Assembly: GCF_026222555.1 (NCBI RefSeq) | Contig: NZ_CP098511.1 | Location: 2,089,501-2,153,500, forward strand | Length of the DNA: 64,000 nt | Reading direction: 5' to 3' | DNA from: Aquimarina sp. ERC-38 | Lineage (GTDB): Bacteria > Bacteroidota > Bacteroidia > Flavobacteriales > Flavobacteriaceae | In this document: positions 18,718-27,844 of the stretch, piece after piece | Layout of the letters: each line of letters begins with the position of its first letter | Numbering within the stretch: the stretch's first letter is position 1 | Position numbers and translations under genes: made by a program | Notes under the pieces: model-generated | Told to the model about the DNA's origin: nothing | The model's database searches: none | Seen by the model: only the letters and a program-made list of their open reading frames with translations

Positions 18718-20349
18718 TTAGTCTTCCCCTAAAAACGGATAGCGGTAATCTACCGGTGATACGAAGGTCTCTTTAATGGTTCGTGGCGATACCCAACGTA
18801 ATAAATTCAGGTAAGATCCGGCTTTATCATTAGTTCCGGATGCCCGAGCCCCGCCAAAAGGTTGTTGTCCGACTACCGCCCCGGTAGGTTTATCATTGAT
18901 ATAAAAATTACCAGCTGCATTTACTAAAGCTTCCGTAGCTTCTGTTGCCGCATAGCGATTTGTAGAAAAAACAGCTCCGGTCAGTGCATATTCTCCGGTA
19001 GTATCTACCAGTTCCAAAGTGTTAGCCCAATCCGAATCTTCATATATATAAATGGTAATTACCGGGCCAAAAAGTTCGGAACACATGGTTGTGTATGTAG
19101 GATTTTCTGTAACGATCACCGTAGGTTCTATAAAGTAACCTTCGGATTTATCGTAAGTACCGCCAATAATAATAGTAGCGTCCGTATCTTTTTTTGCCTG
19201 GTCAATATATGTAGCCAATTTATTAAAAGAACCTTCATGAATAACCGCCGTGATAAAGTTACTCATATCTTCCGGACTTCCCATTTTTAAAGAAGCTAGA
19301 TCTTCTTTAAGGAATTTTAAGACTTCATTCCATAAACTTTTAGAAATGTAAGCTCGTGAAGCCGCACTACATTTTTGTCCCTGAAATTCAAAAGCCCCCC
19401 TTACAATTCCAGTAGCAACCTGTCTGGCATCCGCACTGGAGTGTGCAATAATAAAATCTTTTCCTCCGGTTTCCCCAACAATCCTGGGGTAGGTTTTATA
19501 GGTATGAATATTAGTTCCGATCTTTTGCCAAATATCTTTAAAAACATGCGTACTACCGGTAAAATGGATTCCGGAGAAATCCGGACTTGCTAGTATCGTA
19601 TCCGTAATCATTACCGGATCTCCGTAGATTACATTAATAACCCCGTCCGGCACACCAGCTTCTTTAAAAATATCTACAATCACCTTAGCAGAATAGGCCT
19701 GACTGTCGCTGGGTTTCCATACTACTACATTTCCCATTAAAGCGGCACTTGCAGGTAAGTTTCCGGCAATCGCTGTGAAATTAAAAGGAGTGATAGCGTA
19801 GACAAATCCTTCCAAAGGTCGGTATTCCAATCGGTTCCATGCAGCAGATGTGGATTCGGGTTGATCTGCATAAATTTGAGTCATAAATGCTACGTTGAAC
19901 CGTAAAAAATCAATAAACTCACAAGCAGCATCAATTTCAGCCTGAAAAATATTTTTAGACTGTGCTAGCATGGTCGCTGCATTAATTTTAGCCCGGTAAG
20001 GGCCCGCAATAAGTTCAGCTGCTCTTAAAAAAATAGCAGCCCGTTGTTCCCAGGGCATACGACTCCAGGATTTTCTGGCTTCCAGAGCGGTATCAATCGC
20101 TTGTTGTACGTGTGTCTTTTCTGCTTTATGAAATACCCCAAGCGTATGTTTATGATCGTGGGGAGGTGCCATTCTTGTAGTATCCCCCGTAGTAATTTCT
20201 TTACCGTTAATATAAAGAGGAACTTCAATTTCCTGAGCATACATTTTTTTATAAGTTTCCAGTACTCGTTTTCGTTCCGGTGTACCGGGAGCATATGATA
20301 AAACAGGTTCGTTTACCGCTTTTGGAACTTTAAAAAATCCTTTACTCAT
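18718..20349 (-). CDS. pruA: L-glutamate gamma-semialdehyde (P5C) dehydrogenase
   Basis: A 543-residue aldehyde dehydrogenase of the monofunctional PruA/RocA type. The characteristic blocks are ITPFNFTAIAGNLPASAALM, the catalytic Glu in VGETGGKDFI, the nucleophile Cys in FEFQGQKCSAASRAYI, and the C-terminal GQQPFGGARASGTNDKAGS. The enzyme oxidises glutamate-5-semialdehyde to glutamate with NAD+, the second step of proline breakdown. Full length for the family. It leads the SDR-AraC group, with a TATCTTTG promoter box at 20409-20402. Confidence 0.95.
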   Translation of the reverse strand: MSKGFFKVPKAVNEPVLSYAPGTPERKRVLETYKKMYAQEIEVPLYINGKEITTGDTTRMAPPHDHKHTLGVFHKAEKTHVQQAIDTALEARKSWSRMPWEQRAAIFLRAAELIAGPYRAKINAATMLAQSKNIFQAEIDAACEFIDFLRFNVAFMTQIYADQPESTSAAWNRLEYRPLEGFVYAITPFNFTAIAGNLPASAALMGNVVVWKPSDSQAYSAKVIVDIFKEAGVPDGVINVIYGDPVMITDTILASPDFSGIHFTGSTHVFKDIWQKIGTNIHTYKTYPRIVGETGGKDFIIAHSSADARQVATGIVRGAFEFQGQKCSAASRAYISKSLWNEVLKFLKEDLASLKMGSPEDMSNFITAVIHEGSFNKLATYIDQAKKDTDATIIIGGTYDKSEGYFIEPTVIVTENPTYTTMCSELFGPVITIYIYEDSDWANTLELVDTTGEYALTGAVFSTNRYAATEATEALVNAAGNFYINDKPTGAVVGQQPFGGARASGTNDKAGSYLNLLRWVSPRTIKETFVSPVDYRYPFLGED

Positions 20350-20401
20350 GATCGTATAAATTTAGTATGAAGGTTTGATTTTACTTTTTAAAAATCGAAA
20401 C

Positions 20402-20409
20402 CAAAGATA
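20402..20409 (-). promoter_or_regulatory. -7 box (TATCTTTG) for pruA
   Basis: TATCTTTG on the reverse strand matches TAnnTTTG and lies 53 bases upstream of the pruA ATG, in the intergenic region divergent with the NRDE gene. Confidence 0.45.
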
Positions 20410-20512
20410 AAAAATTAAGATGCGAGGCTAATTAATATTAACTTTTATTCTCTGTTTATTTCCTTTATTAATTTTTTTGTAAGTTGCCATGCTAAAACAC
20501 GAACAAATATAC

Positions 20513-21232
20513 ATGTGTACGGTTACCTTATTACCTCTTTCTGAAGATAGCTTTATTTTAACGTCCAACCGGGATGAAAGTATTTCCAGAAGAACAATTT
20601 ATCCTAAAATTTATGAAGAGAAGGATGTTACGATCTTGTATCCTAAAGATAAAGAAGCCGGAGGTACCTGGATCGGAATCAGTAGCCGGAAAAGAATGAT
20701 TTGTTTATTAAATGGAGGTTTTAAAAAACATAACCGAAAACAAGCTTATCGTAAAAGTCGGGGTATCGTAGTTACGGACTTACTTAAAGTATCAAATTTT
20801 GAAAAAGGAATTGCGGCTTATAATTTTTCTGACATTGAACCCTTTACCCTGGTGGTTGCCGATTGGAACGCTACCTTAACTTGTAATGAAATCGTATGGG
20901 ACGGTAAGGTATTACATAAGCGTAAGTTAGAACATAAAATACACATTTGGTCTTCTTCTACTTTGTATACAGATGATATGAAAGAGAAAAGAAAAGAATG
21001 GTTAAACTCTTTTGTAAATACTACTGTAATGGATGCAAATTCTCTATTAGATTTTCATAAGTATGGTGGACAAGGATATAAATCCTACGATATACAAATG
21101 GATCGAGGAGAATTAAAAACCAGAAGTATTACTCAAATTATAAAGTCAAAAGAGGAGATTGAAATGCGTTATGAAGATTTGATTAATGAAGAAGTCAAAA
21201 CCATTTCTTTTGAAGGAGCTACCATCTATTAG
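20513..21232 (+). CDS. NRDE/TANGO2 family protein
   Basis: A 239-residue protein starting MCTVTLLPLSEDSFILTSNR followed directly by DES, which completes the NRDE-type signature that names the family (here TSNRDES). I chose this ATG over one 24 bases upstream because Cys2 at the mature N-terminus is conserved in NRDE/TANGO2 proteins. GGTWIGIS and LLNGGF are further family blocks. Human TANGO2 affects lipid and coenzyme A or heme handling; bacterial function is not settled. The gene is followed 17 bases later by a putative peptidase-like gene on the same strand, so the two probably form an operon. Confidence 0.88.
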   Translation: MCTVTLLPLSEDSFILTSNRDESISRRTIYPKIYEEKDVTILYPKDKEAGGTWIGISSRKRMICLLNGGFKKHNRKQAYRKSRGIVVTDLLKVSNFEKGIAAYNFSDIEPFTLVVADWNATLTCNEIVWDGKVLHKRKLEHKIHIWSSSTLYTDDMKEKRKEWLNSFVNTTVMDANSLLDFHKYGGQGYKSYDIQMDRGELKTRSITQIIKSKEEIEMRYEDLINEEVKTISFEGATIY

Positions 21233-21249
21233 AGGTAAAATTTCATCGT

Positions 21250-22269
21250 ATGTCTCCTAAAAATAAAGTGTATACCGGTAAGATCATCGTGCTGGCATTT
21301 CCTGATACTTTTGTACAGTTTTCTCATGAAAAGGTTGCCAGGTTACTTCCATTAGTAGGTTTAGGTCGTAAAGGTATTATCAAGGCGGGACATGCAGCTT
21401 TTATTTTAATTGAAAATAAAACCGGGAATGCATTTTATTATGATTTTGGCAGGTATATCACTCCTTTCCGGTACGGAAGGGTACGAAGTGCAGAAACTGA
21501 TGTCGAATTACATATTCCGTTTAAAGCAGAAGTAAATGAGTCTGGCAAACTGGAAAACCTGAATGAATTCTTACTTTGGCTGGAAGCTCATCCGGAAAAA
21601 ACCCATGGAAATGGTCGATTAATTGCTTCCGTTTGTTCATATATCGACTTTCAAAAAGCCTTTGATTTTGTAACTTCCTTACAAGATCAGGGTAGTATTT
21701 TGTATTATACTTTTAAAAAGAAAGGAACAAACTGTTCGAGGATTGTAACTGATACTATTCTTGCAGCAACACAAGAGGTTCGTATTATTAAACCCTTATT
21801 AAGAAATAAAAAATTTACACCAAGTCCACTGGGTAATGTGGAGAAAGGAAGTATGGGCAGTCCTATCTATAAAGTAGAAAACGGCAGTATTTCGCATTAC
21901 AATAATAAGGTGCTTAAAGAGAATATAACTAACTATTTTAAAAGACAAAAAGAACAACAGAACGAGAATTCAGTTGAAAAAAGTCAGGAGATACGGCCAG
22001 CAAGTGGAAGCAAACAATTACTCACTGGTATAGGAAGTAGTGCGTATTTCGAAATTTGCCCAACCCCTACTACCGATAAATTTATTATCAAACGATATAC
22101 AGATACCTTAATAAAGGATTTTGAAGGAATATTTATACCAGATGCCACTTTCTTTATAGAGGAACCTTATGAATTCACCTATGACTCTCATTGCAAATAT
22201 TGTCATATCATACAAAAAGAGAAGACTATTAAATTTAATCGGGAATCTATTCTATTTCCGATTAATTGA
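21250..22269 (+). CDS. DUF6695-like protein, possible permuted NlpC/P60-type fold
   Basis: A 339-residue cytoplasmic protein without signal peptide. Two blocks stand out: KAGHAAFILIEN with His48 followed by FYYDFGRY, and KKGTNCSRIVTDTIL with Cys162. A His preceding a GTNCSR-type Cys is the order found in circularly permuted NlpC/P60 (LRAT/YiiX-like) papain-fold proteins, so I infer that fold. The middle and C-terminal part (about 225-339) is variable and polar. I believe it corresponds to the Pfam family DUF6695 but cannot confirm this here. It is linked to the NRDE/TANGO2 gene. Its 3' end overlaps the convergent apaG stop by 8 bases. Confidence 0.6.
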   Translation: MSPKNKVYTGKIIVLAFPDTFVQFSHEKVARLLPLVGLGRKGIIKAGHAAFILIENKTGNAFYYDFGRYITPFRYGRVRSAETDVELHIPFKAEVNESGKLENLNEFLLWLEAHPEKTHGNGRLIASVCSYIDFQKAFDFVTSLQDQGSILYYTFKKKGTNCSRIVTDTILAATQEVRIIKPLLRNKKFTPSPLGNVEKGSMGSPIYKVENGSISHYNNKVLKENITNYFKRQKEQQNENSVEKSQEIRPASGSKQLLTGIGSSAYFEICPTPTTDKFIIKRYTDTLIKDFEGIFIPDATFFIEEPYEFTYDSHCKYCHIIQKEKTIKFNRESILFPIN

Positions 22270-22648
22270 TAGCGAAAGGAGCACTTAATCTAAAAACCGG
22301 AATGGTTACTTTAAAGGTATCTGCCGTAGCAAAATTAACCATTTGATAATATCCTTTCATAGCTCCAAAAGGGGATTTTAACAGGCAACCACTGGTGTAG
22401 GTATGGGATTCACCTGGTTGCAACACAGGTTTTTTACCAATAACACCATCACCCTGTACGACTTCTTTTATTTTTAAAGAATCATAAATTTCCCAAAACC
22501 GGGAAGTCAATTGAACAGCATTCTTACCTTGATTTTCTATAGTAACCTCATAACCAAAGGCGTAGAACAACTGGTAATTTTTAAAGAACGTACCTTCAAA
22601 ATTAGTTGCTACTGAAATTTTAATGCCTTTTGTAACCTGTTGTACCAT
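22262..22648 (-). CDS. apaG: ApaG domain protein
   Basis: A 128-residue single-domain protein with the fibronectin III-like ApaG fold. Visible conserved blocks are FFKNYQLFYAFGYEVTIENQ, VQLTSRFWEIYDS, VQGDGVIGKKPVLQPGESHT and YTSGCLLKSPFGAMKGYYQM. ApaG is widespread and was linked to Co2+ resistance and Mg2+ efflux in enterobacteria; the biochemical role is unclear. It starts one base after the stop of the DUF3667 gene and is therefore the last gene of a plug-DUF3667-apaG operon. Confidence 0.92.
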   Translation of the reverse strand: MVQQVTKGIKISVATNFEGTFFKNYQLFYAFGYEVTIENQGKNAVQLTSRFWEIYDSLKIKEVVQGDGVIGKKPVLQPGESHTYTSGCLLKSPFGAMKGYYQMVNFATADTFKVTIPVFRLSAPFAIN

Positions 22649-22649
22649 A

Positions 22650-23744
22650 TCAATATAAAATCGCTGCTCCCAAGAGCGTAATAATACTTCCGACTACTGC
22701 TAAGATAGAAAATAAAAAATTTGCTAACAAAAATTTAACAGTAGTCTTTATTTTTCCTTGACCATAGAATTTCTTCATAGCTAAAAAAAGATAGATTAAA
22801 AAAGCAAGTAGGATAGAGTTATTTGAAGTATCAGTGTTAAAGGTAATGTCCAATAACATACCAAATCCAAGTAAAATAAAAAATACAGTTTGTTGATGAA
22901 AGGTAAAGACAAGATGATCCATATAGTTAAAAGGTCTTCTAATGTATAACAACCACAACACAAGTGCAAATGCCGGTAGAAAAAAGAATATAATTATTGG
23001 TAGTTTTGAAAGAAGGTAACTTATAACACCACTTACCGAAAAATTAGTTGCATTGAATTTTTTAATACGTGAATATAAAGTGCGGTTGAACCACGTGTTC
23101 TCTTGTTGTAATTGTTTTAATGCTTCTTTGGTTGAAAGTTCTTTATGCTCCTGATGAAAATCATAATAAGTATCAATTTTATTTTCAAAAACATTTCCAA
23201 AATCAGTTTCTCTAGATGTAGTCTTAGAAAAGTCTATGTTTAATGCTTTTTTGTCGTTTAAAGAATCAGTCACGTATTTTCCAGCGGTCAAAATACTATC
23301 TTTTTTTTGAGAAAACTTTAAGTCAGAGAAATTCTTGTGAGTTCCAAATTGCATACGTAAATTTTGGTCTGCTTTTTCTAATTCTTCATTGATAAGCAAT
23401 CCGTTTAAAAGAAAAAATACAATACTGATGCTTAGGTAAAACCGAAAAGGGTTGGCATATCGCATTCGTTTACCGCTAGTATAATCCTTTGTAATTTTAC
23501 CCGGAATAAAGAGGGCAGCAATAGTTCGACGTAAACGGGAATCATAAGAGAAAATACTGGCGAAAAATTCGGCTATAAAATCAGAAAAGGAAATTTTCTT
23601 CGTGGAGTTGATTTGTCCGCAGTAATGACAATATCTATCTGCAATGTCCAGAGGGGTTTGACAATTTAAACATTTATCAGAACGATATGCTAAAGCCTTT
23701 CTTTTAGATATTATTTTAGAATGAAAAAAAGATACCTTCTTCAT
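22650..23744 (-). CDS. DUF3667 zinc-ribbon membrane protein
   Basis: A 364-residue protein. An N-terminal zinc ribbon (CLNC and CHYC pairs in KCLNCQTPLDIADRYCHYCG, about residues 21-42) is followed by the DUF3667 block ending PGKITKDYTSGKRMRYANP. Four or so hydrophobic segments (about 98-115, 240-265, 280-320, 335-362) place it in the inner membrane. Function unknown. I use the ATG at 23744 (MKKVSFF); a TTG precedes it directly. It sits 17 bases after the T9SS plug gene and one base before apaG, so it is in the middle of an operon. Confidence 0.85.
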   Translation of the reverse strand: MKKVSFFHSKIISKRKALAYRSDKCLNCQTPLDIADRYCHYCGQINSTKKISFSDFIAEFFASIFSYDSRLRRTIAALFIPGKITKDYTSGKRMRYANPFRFYLSISIVFFLLNGLLINEELEKADQNLRMQFGTHKNFSDLKFSQKKDSILTAGKYVTDSLNDKKALNIDFSKTTSRETDFGNVFENKIDTYYDFHQEHKELSTKEALKQLQQENTWFNRTLYSRIKKFNATNFSVSGVISYLLSKLPIIIFFFLPAFALVLWLLYIRRPFNYMDHLVFTFHQQTVFFILLGFGMLLDITFNTDTSNNSILLAFLIYLFLAMKKFYGQGKIKTTVKFLLANFLFSILAVVGSIITLLGAAILY

Positions 23745-23761
23745 CAAATTATACCTAAATT

Positions 23762-25027
23762 TTAATTTCTTATATTTCGGGAGTTGCCCATACCTCGTCC
23801 GATCGCCCGGTCATACCTTGCCGTAGGAGCACGGTAATAAGCAACCACCATATAATCATTTTCGGTTTCATCAAAGTTACCACTTACAAATCCGGGCTCC
23901 AGCGTACCGTCCGGTTTTAATAAAACATAGGTATAATTGTAAAAGCCTTGTTTAAATAAAATGCTTGTTTGATAAAGCGCAGTTTCCTTATTAAAGGTAA
24001 GGCGAGTAGTATCATCCAGGATAAAATTATTAAAGTTTCCGAACACATGTAATTCTCCGTCTCCAATAGGGGCAAAACATTCCAGGCTAAAATGCATTTG
24101 AACATAATCTGCTTGAGTGTTACTGTCATCTGCTCTTAAGTTTCTAACTACAAAACTTCCATTAACATCCGGATTGTACGTATAAGGCCGGTTTGCTCTC
24201 ATAATATCGGTAAAAAGATAATTGTGATATATTTCCTGTAGATCAATTCTCTGAATATTAGCCGTTGCGGTCCGCACCTCTTTATTATCAAAAAACAAAT
24301 ATTCATTTCCTCCCCAAAAACTGGCTTCCTGGTCATACTTATAAACCAAACTGGTACCAATGGTAAATTGTGGAACTAAATCAGTTATTGCAGTTTTTAA
24401 ATTATTGTTTTGAATTACCAAAGTACGAACGGTACGATTGGGATTACGTAAAATCTCCGTAGGAGAATTGATTTCAAATTGAACCACCTGCTTGGTATCA
24501 ATAAAATTCAGATCTCGGGAGCGTTTTATAGCAACACCAATCGTAGTGATATCTTCATACAAGATAAATTTTCTGGAAAATATCAGGTCGTCGCTATCAT
24601 TATATATTTCTAAAAGGTAATTTCCGCTAACCTTTAAACCGTTGGTATCATCATTGGGAATCCGTAAGCGGTAATGACTGTATAATTGATAGGCGTTAAA
24701 AGAATTTTCATAATTAAAAATACGGATGCCATCCATTCCGTCCAGAAATTCATTTTTATAAAGTTGTGATGGGGTCCAGTCAAAGTTGTAATATGAAATC
24801 TTATAATAATAGTCTTCTTCATTTCCGTTAATATCATCAAAAGTTAAGATGATAGGTTCGCCTAGTTTAAAAACAGATGTTCCGGTAAAGTCACCTTTAC
24901 CTTTTAATTTGATAGTTTTGATATGAGGAGGAGGCACTAATTCTTCTACCACATTTTGAGCTAAAAGAAATGTACAGAAAAAAAATAAGCAAAAAGCAGC
25001 ACGTAAGGAGGGTTTAATCAATATCAT
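23762..25027 (-). CDS. T9SS plug-type protein (DUF5103)
   Basis: A protein of about 421 residues beginning MILIKPSLRAAFCLFFFCTF and continuing LLAQ, a signal peptide; this ATG is preferred over an upstream in-frame start at 25093 that adds a hydrophobic leader. The body has the DUF5103 pattern: IKLKGKGDFTGTSVFKLGEP, YYYKISYYNFDWTPSQL, and a C-terminal Ig-like part (GELHVFGNFNNF). The family includes the 'plug' protein that closes the SprA translocon pore of the type IX secretion system when no PorV shuttle is bound. The four secreted T9SS cargo proteins in this window would use that translocon. The gene leads the DUF3667-apaG operon. Confidence 0.82.
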   Translation of the reverse strand: MILIKPSLRAAFCLFFFCTFLLAQNVVEELVPPPHIKTIKLKGKGDFTGTSVFKLGEPIILTFDDINGNEEDYYYKISYYNFDWTPSQLYKNEFLDGMDGIRIFNYENSFNAYQLYSHYRLRIPNDDTNGLKVSGNYLLEIYNDSDDLIFSRKFILYEDITTIGVAIKRSRDLNFIDTKQVVQFEINSPTEILRNPNRTVRTLVIQNNNLKTAITDLVPQFTIGTSLVYKYDQEASFWGGNEYLFFDNKEVRTATANIQRIDLQEIYHNYLFTDIMRANRPYTYNPDVNGSFVVRNLRADDSNTQADYVQMHFSLECFAPIGDGELHVFGNFNNFILDDTTRLTFNKETALYQTSILFKQGFYNYTYVLLKPDGTLEPGFVSGNFDETENDYMVVAYYRAPTARYDRAIGRGMGNSRNIRN

Positions 25028-25047
25028 TATGGTAAAGTTGTAAAAAT

Positions 25048-25055
25048 CAAATATA
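25048..25055 (-). promoter_or_regulatory. -7 box (TATATTTG) for the T9SS plug gene
   Basis: TATATTTG on the reverse strand matches TAnnTTTG, 21 bases before the ATG at 25027, which supports that start over the longer one at 25093. Confidence 0.42.
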
Positions 25056-25170
25056 AACAAAATGTATACCGGAATAGCTCCTATCCTCACCAAGTTTAAC
25101 TAATTTATTTAGAATAGTTATAAATAACATACTAGATTAAAGCCTTTTTTTACTTACCCTTTTTAATTAG

Positions 25171-25178
25171 TAAATTTG
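25171..25178 (+). promoter_or_regulatory. -7 box (TAAATTTG) for the nqr operon
   Basis: TAAATTTG matches TAnnTTTG. A run of seven T (25145-25151) about 19 bases upstream could supply the -33 contact. The nqrA ATG lies 37 bases downstream. Confidence 0.5.
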
Positions 25179-25214
25179 CACGATTTTTATAGTTAATTAA
25201 CATAGACTATCTAT

Positions 25215-26567
25215 ATGTCAAAAGACATTCGAATTAGAAAAGGTTTGGACATAAAATTGGTAGGTGCCGCTGAAAAAACGCTTTCAGAAGCTACCAGAAG
25301 TAATATTTATGCCATCAGGCCGGATGATTTTCATGGGATAATCCCTAAAATTGTCGCCAGGGAAGGTTCTGAAGTAAAAGCCGGACAAGCTTTATTTCAT
25401 GATAAAGCTAACGCAGAACTTTTATTTCCTTCTCCTGTTAGCGGGGAGGTGGTAGAAATTGTAAGAGGTGCCAAACGTAAAATTCTACTGATTAAAATTC
25501 TGGCGGATAAGCAACAGGATTTTTTCGATCATGGGGTTAAAAACCTAGATAGTTTAAGCAGAGAAGAGATTATTTCGCATCTACTTTCTTCAGGTTGCTG
25601 GCCTTTTATCAAGCAACGTCCGTATGACGTAATTGCTAATCCTGCAGAATTGCCAAAGTCTATTTTTATCTCCGGATATGCCACCGCTCCTCTGGCAACA
25701 GATTTAGATTTTGCATTATCAGGCAAAGAGAAAGAATTGCAAACCGCAGTAACGGCATTAAGTAAATTAACTGAAGGTGCTGTACATATTTCTATTGGTA
25801 AAAAGGATAATTCCCCTTTATCAGGACTTCAAAATGCAGTAATTCATAAAGTAAGCGGTCAGCATCCGGCAGGTAATGTAGGAGTGCAGATTGGTAAAAT
25901 AGATCCGATTAATAAAGGGGAAACCGTCTGGGTCGTACAACCACAGGATTTAGTTATTATCGGAGAACTATTATTGACTGGTAAGTTTAATGCGGAGCGT
26001 ATTGTTGCCGTTGCTGGTTCTTCTATTAAAAAACCACAATATTATAAAGCTAAGATTGGAGCGGAAGTTGCTACAATGATCTATGATGCTGGGGTCAATG
26101 AAAATAATATTCGGGTGATCAGCGGCGATGTATTGACCGGAGTTAATGTAAAACCGGATGGATATTTGGGCTTTTATAACAACCTGATTTCAGTAATCCC
26201 CGAAGGTAATGATTATGAATTTTTTGGATGGAATAAACCGGTTTTTGATAAGGTGTCCGTAACCCGGTCACTTACTTTTTCCTGGTTGATGCCTAATAAA
26301 AAATATAAACTGGATACGAATACAAACGGAGAACACCGGGCTTTTGTAATTACAGGGATTTATGAAGATGTATTTCCTATGGATATCTATCCTTTACAAT
26401 TGTTAAAAGCATGTCTGGTAAGTGATCTGGATGCTATGGAACAGCTGGGAATGTATGAAGTAGCGCCTGAGGATTTTGCGCTAACTGAATTTGTATGTAT
26501 TTCAAAACAACCACACCAACAAATAATCAGAGAAGGTTTAGATTTAATGATAAAAGAAATAGGATAA
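25215..26567 (+). CDS. nqrA: Na+-translocating NADH:quinone oxidoreductase subunit A
   Basis: A 450-residue soluble subunit of the Na+-NQR complex. It begins IRIRKGLDIKLVGAAEKTLS and carries a lipoyl/biotin-like GSEVKAGQALFHDKANAELL block, then VSGEVVEIVRGAKRKIL. NqrA sits on the cytoplasmic face and contributes to the quinone site region. It has no cofactor-binding Cys. The gene is first in nqrABCDEF and is followed 4 bases later by nqrB. Length fits the family. Confidence 0.96.
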   Translation: MSKDIRIRKGLDIKLVGAAEKTLSEATRSNIYAIRPDDFHGIIPKIVAREGSEVKAGQALFHDKANAELLFPSPVSGEVVEIVRGAKRKILLIKILADKQQDFFDHGVKNLDSLSREEIISHLLSSGCWPFIKQRPYDVIANPAELPKSIFISGYATAPLATDLDFALSGKEKELQTAVTALSKLTEGAVHISIGKKDNSPLSGLQNAVIHKVSGQHPAGNVGVQIGKIDPINKGETVWVVQPQDLVIIGELLLTGKFNAERIVAVAGSSIKKPQYYKAKIGAEVATMIYDAGVNENNIRVISGDVLTGVNVKPDGYLGFYNNLISVIPEGNDYEFFGWNKPVFDKVSVTRSLTFSWLMPNKKYKLDTNTNGEHRAFVITGIYEDVFPMDIYPLQLLKACLVSDLDAMEQLGMYEVAPEDFALTEFVCISKQPHQQIIREGLDLMIKEIG

Positions 26568-26571
26568 GGTT

Positions 26572-27840
26572 ATGGGATTGAAAGAAAAATTACATGAACT
26601 AAAACTAAAGTACCAGGACAAAAAAATGGCTCCTGCGTTTAATGCATTGCATACTTTTTTATACATGCCAAATGAGGTTACCCATTCCGGGTCACATGTT
26701 CGTGCGGTAGATGATTTAAAGCGTACGATGAATATCGTTATTGTTGCTTTGATTCCTTGTTTGATCTTTGGAATCTTTAATGCGGGGTATCAACATTATT
26801 CTGCAATAAACGGATTTCCGGAAGATTTTAAATTATTTGAACATTTTATTAATTGGGAAAACCTGGTTTTAGGTGCCTGGACGGTATTGCCTCTGGTAAT
26901 TGTATCGTACGGAGTTGGACTTGCTGTTGAATTTTTATTTGCAGTTATTAAGGGTCATGAAGTAGAAGAAGGATATTTGGTTACCGGGATGTTAGTACCT
27001 TTAATCGTACCTATTGATATTCCATTATGGATGTTAGCTATTGCCGTAATTTTTGGAGTGGTGATTGGTAAAGAAGTATTCGGAGGTACCGGGATGAATA
27101 TATTAAATCCTGCTTTAACTATTAGAGCCTTTTTGTTCTTTGCTTATCCTACGTGGATGTCCGGAGATAAAGTATGGGTTCATGGTGCGGTGGACCGTGC
27201 CGGAACAGCGGATGCTATTTCGGGAGAAACGATCCTGGGTGGTTTAGCACAAGGAAAAGAAATTATTGGAAATACCGCTAGCGTTGCTAACAACGCTATT
27301 GCAAAAGCAGGGGCAGCAGGTAACGAAGTGGTTTATACCGTATCCGAAGCCTTTAATGGTTTTATACCAGGTTCTGTAGGTGAGACATCTAAACTTTTAA
27401 TTCTTTTAGGAGCCGCCTTTATGATTTTTACCAGGGTAGCTAGTTGGCGAATTATCTTAAGCGGATTTATCGGAGCTGCGGTAATGGGTCTTATCTTCAA
27501 CGGTATTGTAGATGCCGGATGGATTACAGAAAGTAGTAAGTTTTACGGATTGATGAGTACACCATTCTGGCAACATTTAATTATCGGAAGTATTGCTTTT
27601 GGGGTAGTATTTATGGCAACCGATCCGGTATCCGGTTCGCAGACCACAAAAGGTAAATGGATTTACGGTTTTTTAATCGGATTCTTTTCCATTATGATCC
27701 GGGTTTTTAATCCTGCTTATCCGGAAGGGGTATTTCTAGCTATCTTGTTAATGAACGTATTTGCTCCGACCATTGACCATTACGTGTTACAAGGAAATAT
27801 TAAGAAACGTATGAAACGTTTAAAATTAAAAACGGCATAA
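26572..27840 (+). CDS. nqrB: Na+-translocating NADH:quinone oxidoreductase subunit B
   Basis: A 422-residue membrane subunit with about ten helices. It carries covalently bound FMN and the Na+ and ubiquinone/menaquinone sites. The flavin acceptor motif reads D214-AISGE-T220, which fits Dxx(S/T)GxT with E in place of the usual A, so Thr220 is the expected FMN site. The conserved GKEVFGGTGMNILNPALTIR block (166-185) is present. FMN is attached by ApbE, encoded at the end of the same locus. Spacing to nqrA and nqrC is 4 bases each. Confidence 0.96.
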   Translation: MGLKEKLHELKLKYQDKKMAPAFNALHTFLYMPNEVTHSGSHVRAVDDLKRTMNIVIVALIPCLIFGIFNAGYQHYSAINGFPEDFKLFEHFINWENLVLGAWTVLPLVIVSYGVGLAVEFLFAVIKGHEVEEGYLVTGMLVPLIVPIDIPLWMLAIAVIFGVVIGKEVFGGTGMNILNPALTIRAFLFFAYPTWMSGDKVWVHGAVDRAGTADAISGETILGGLAQGKEIIGNTASVANNAIAKAGAAGNEVVYTVSEAFNGFIPGSVGETSKLLILLGAAFMIFTRVASWRIILSGFIGAAVMGLIFNGIVDAGWITESSKFYGLMSTPFWQHLIIGSIAFGVVFMATDPVSGSQTTKGKWIYGFLIGFFSIMIRVFNPAYPEGVFLAILLMNVFAPTIDHYVLQGNIKKRMKRLKLKTA

Positions 27841-27844
27841 TATT

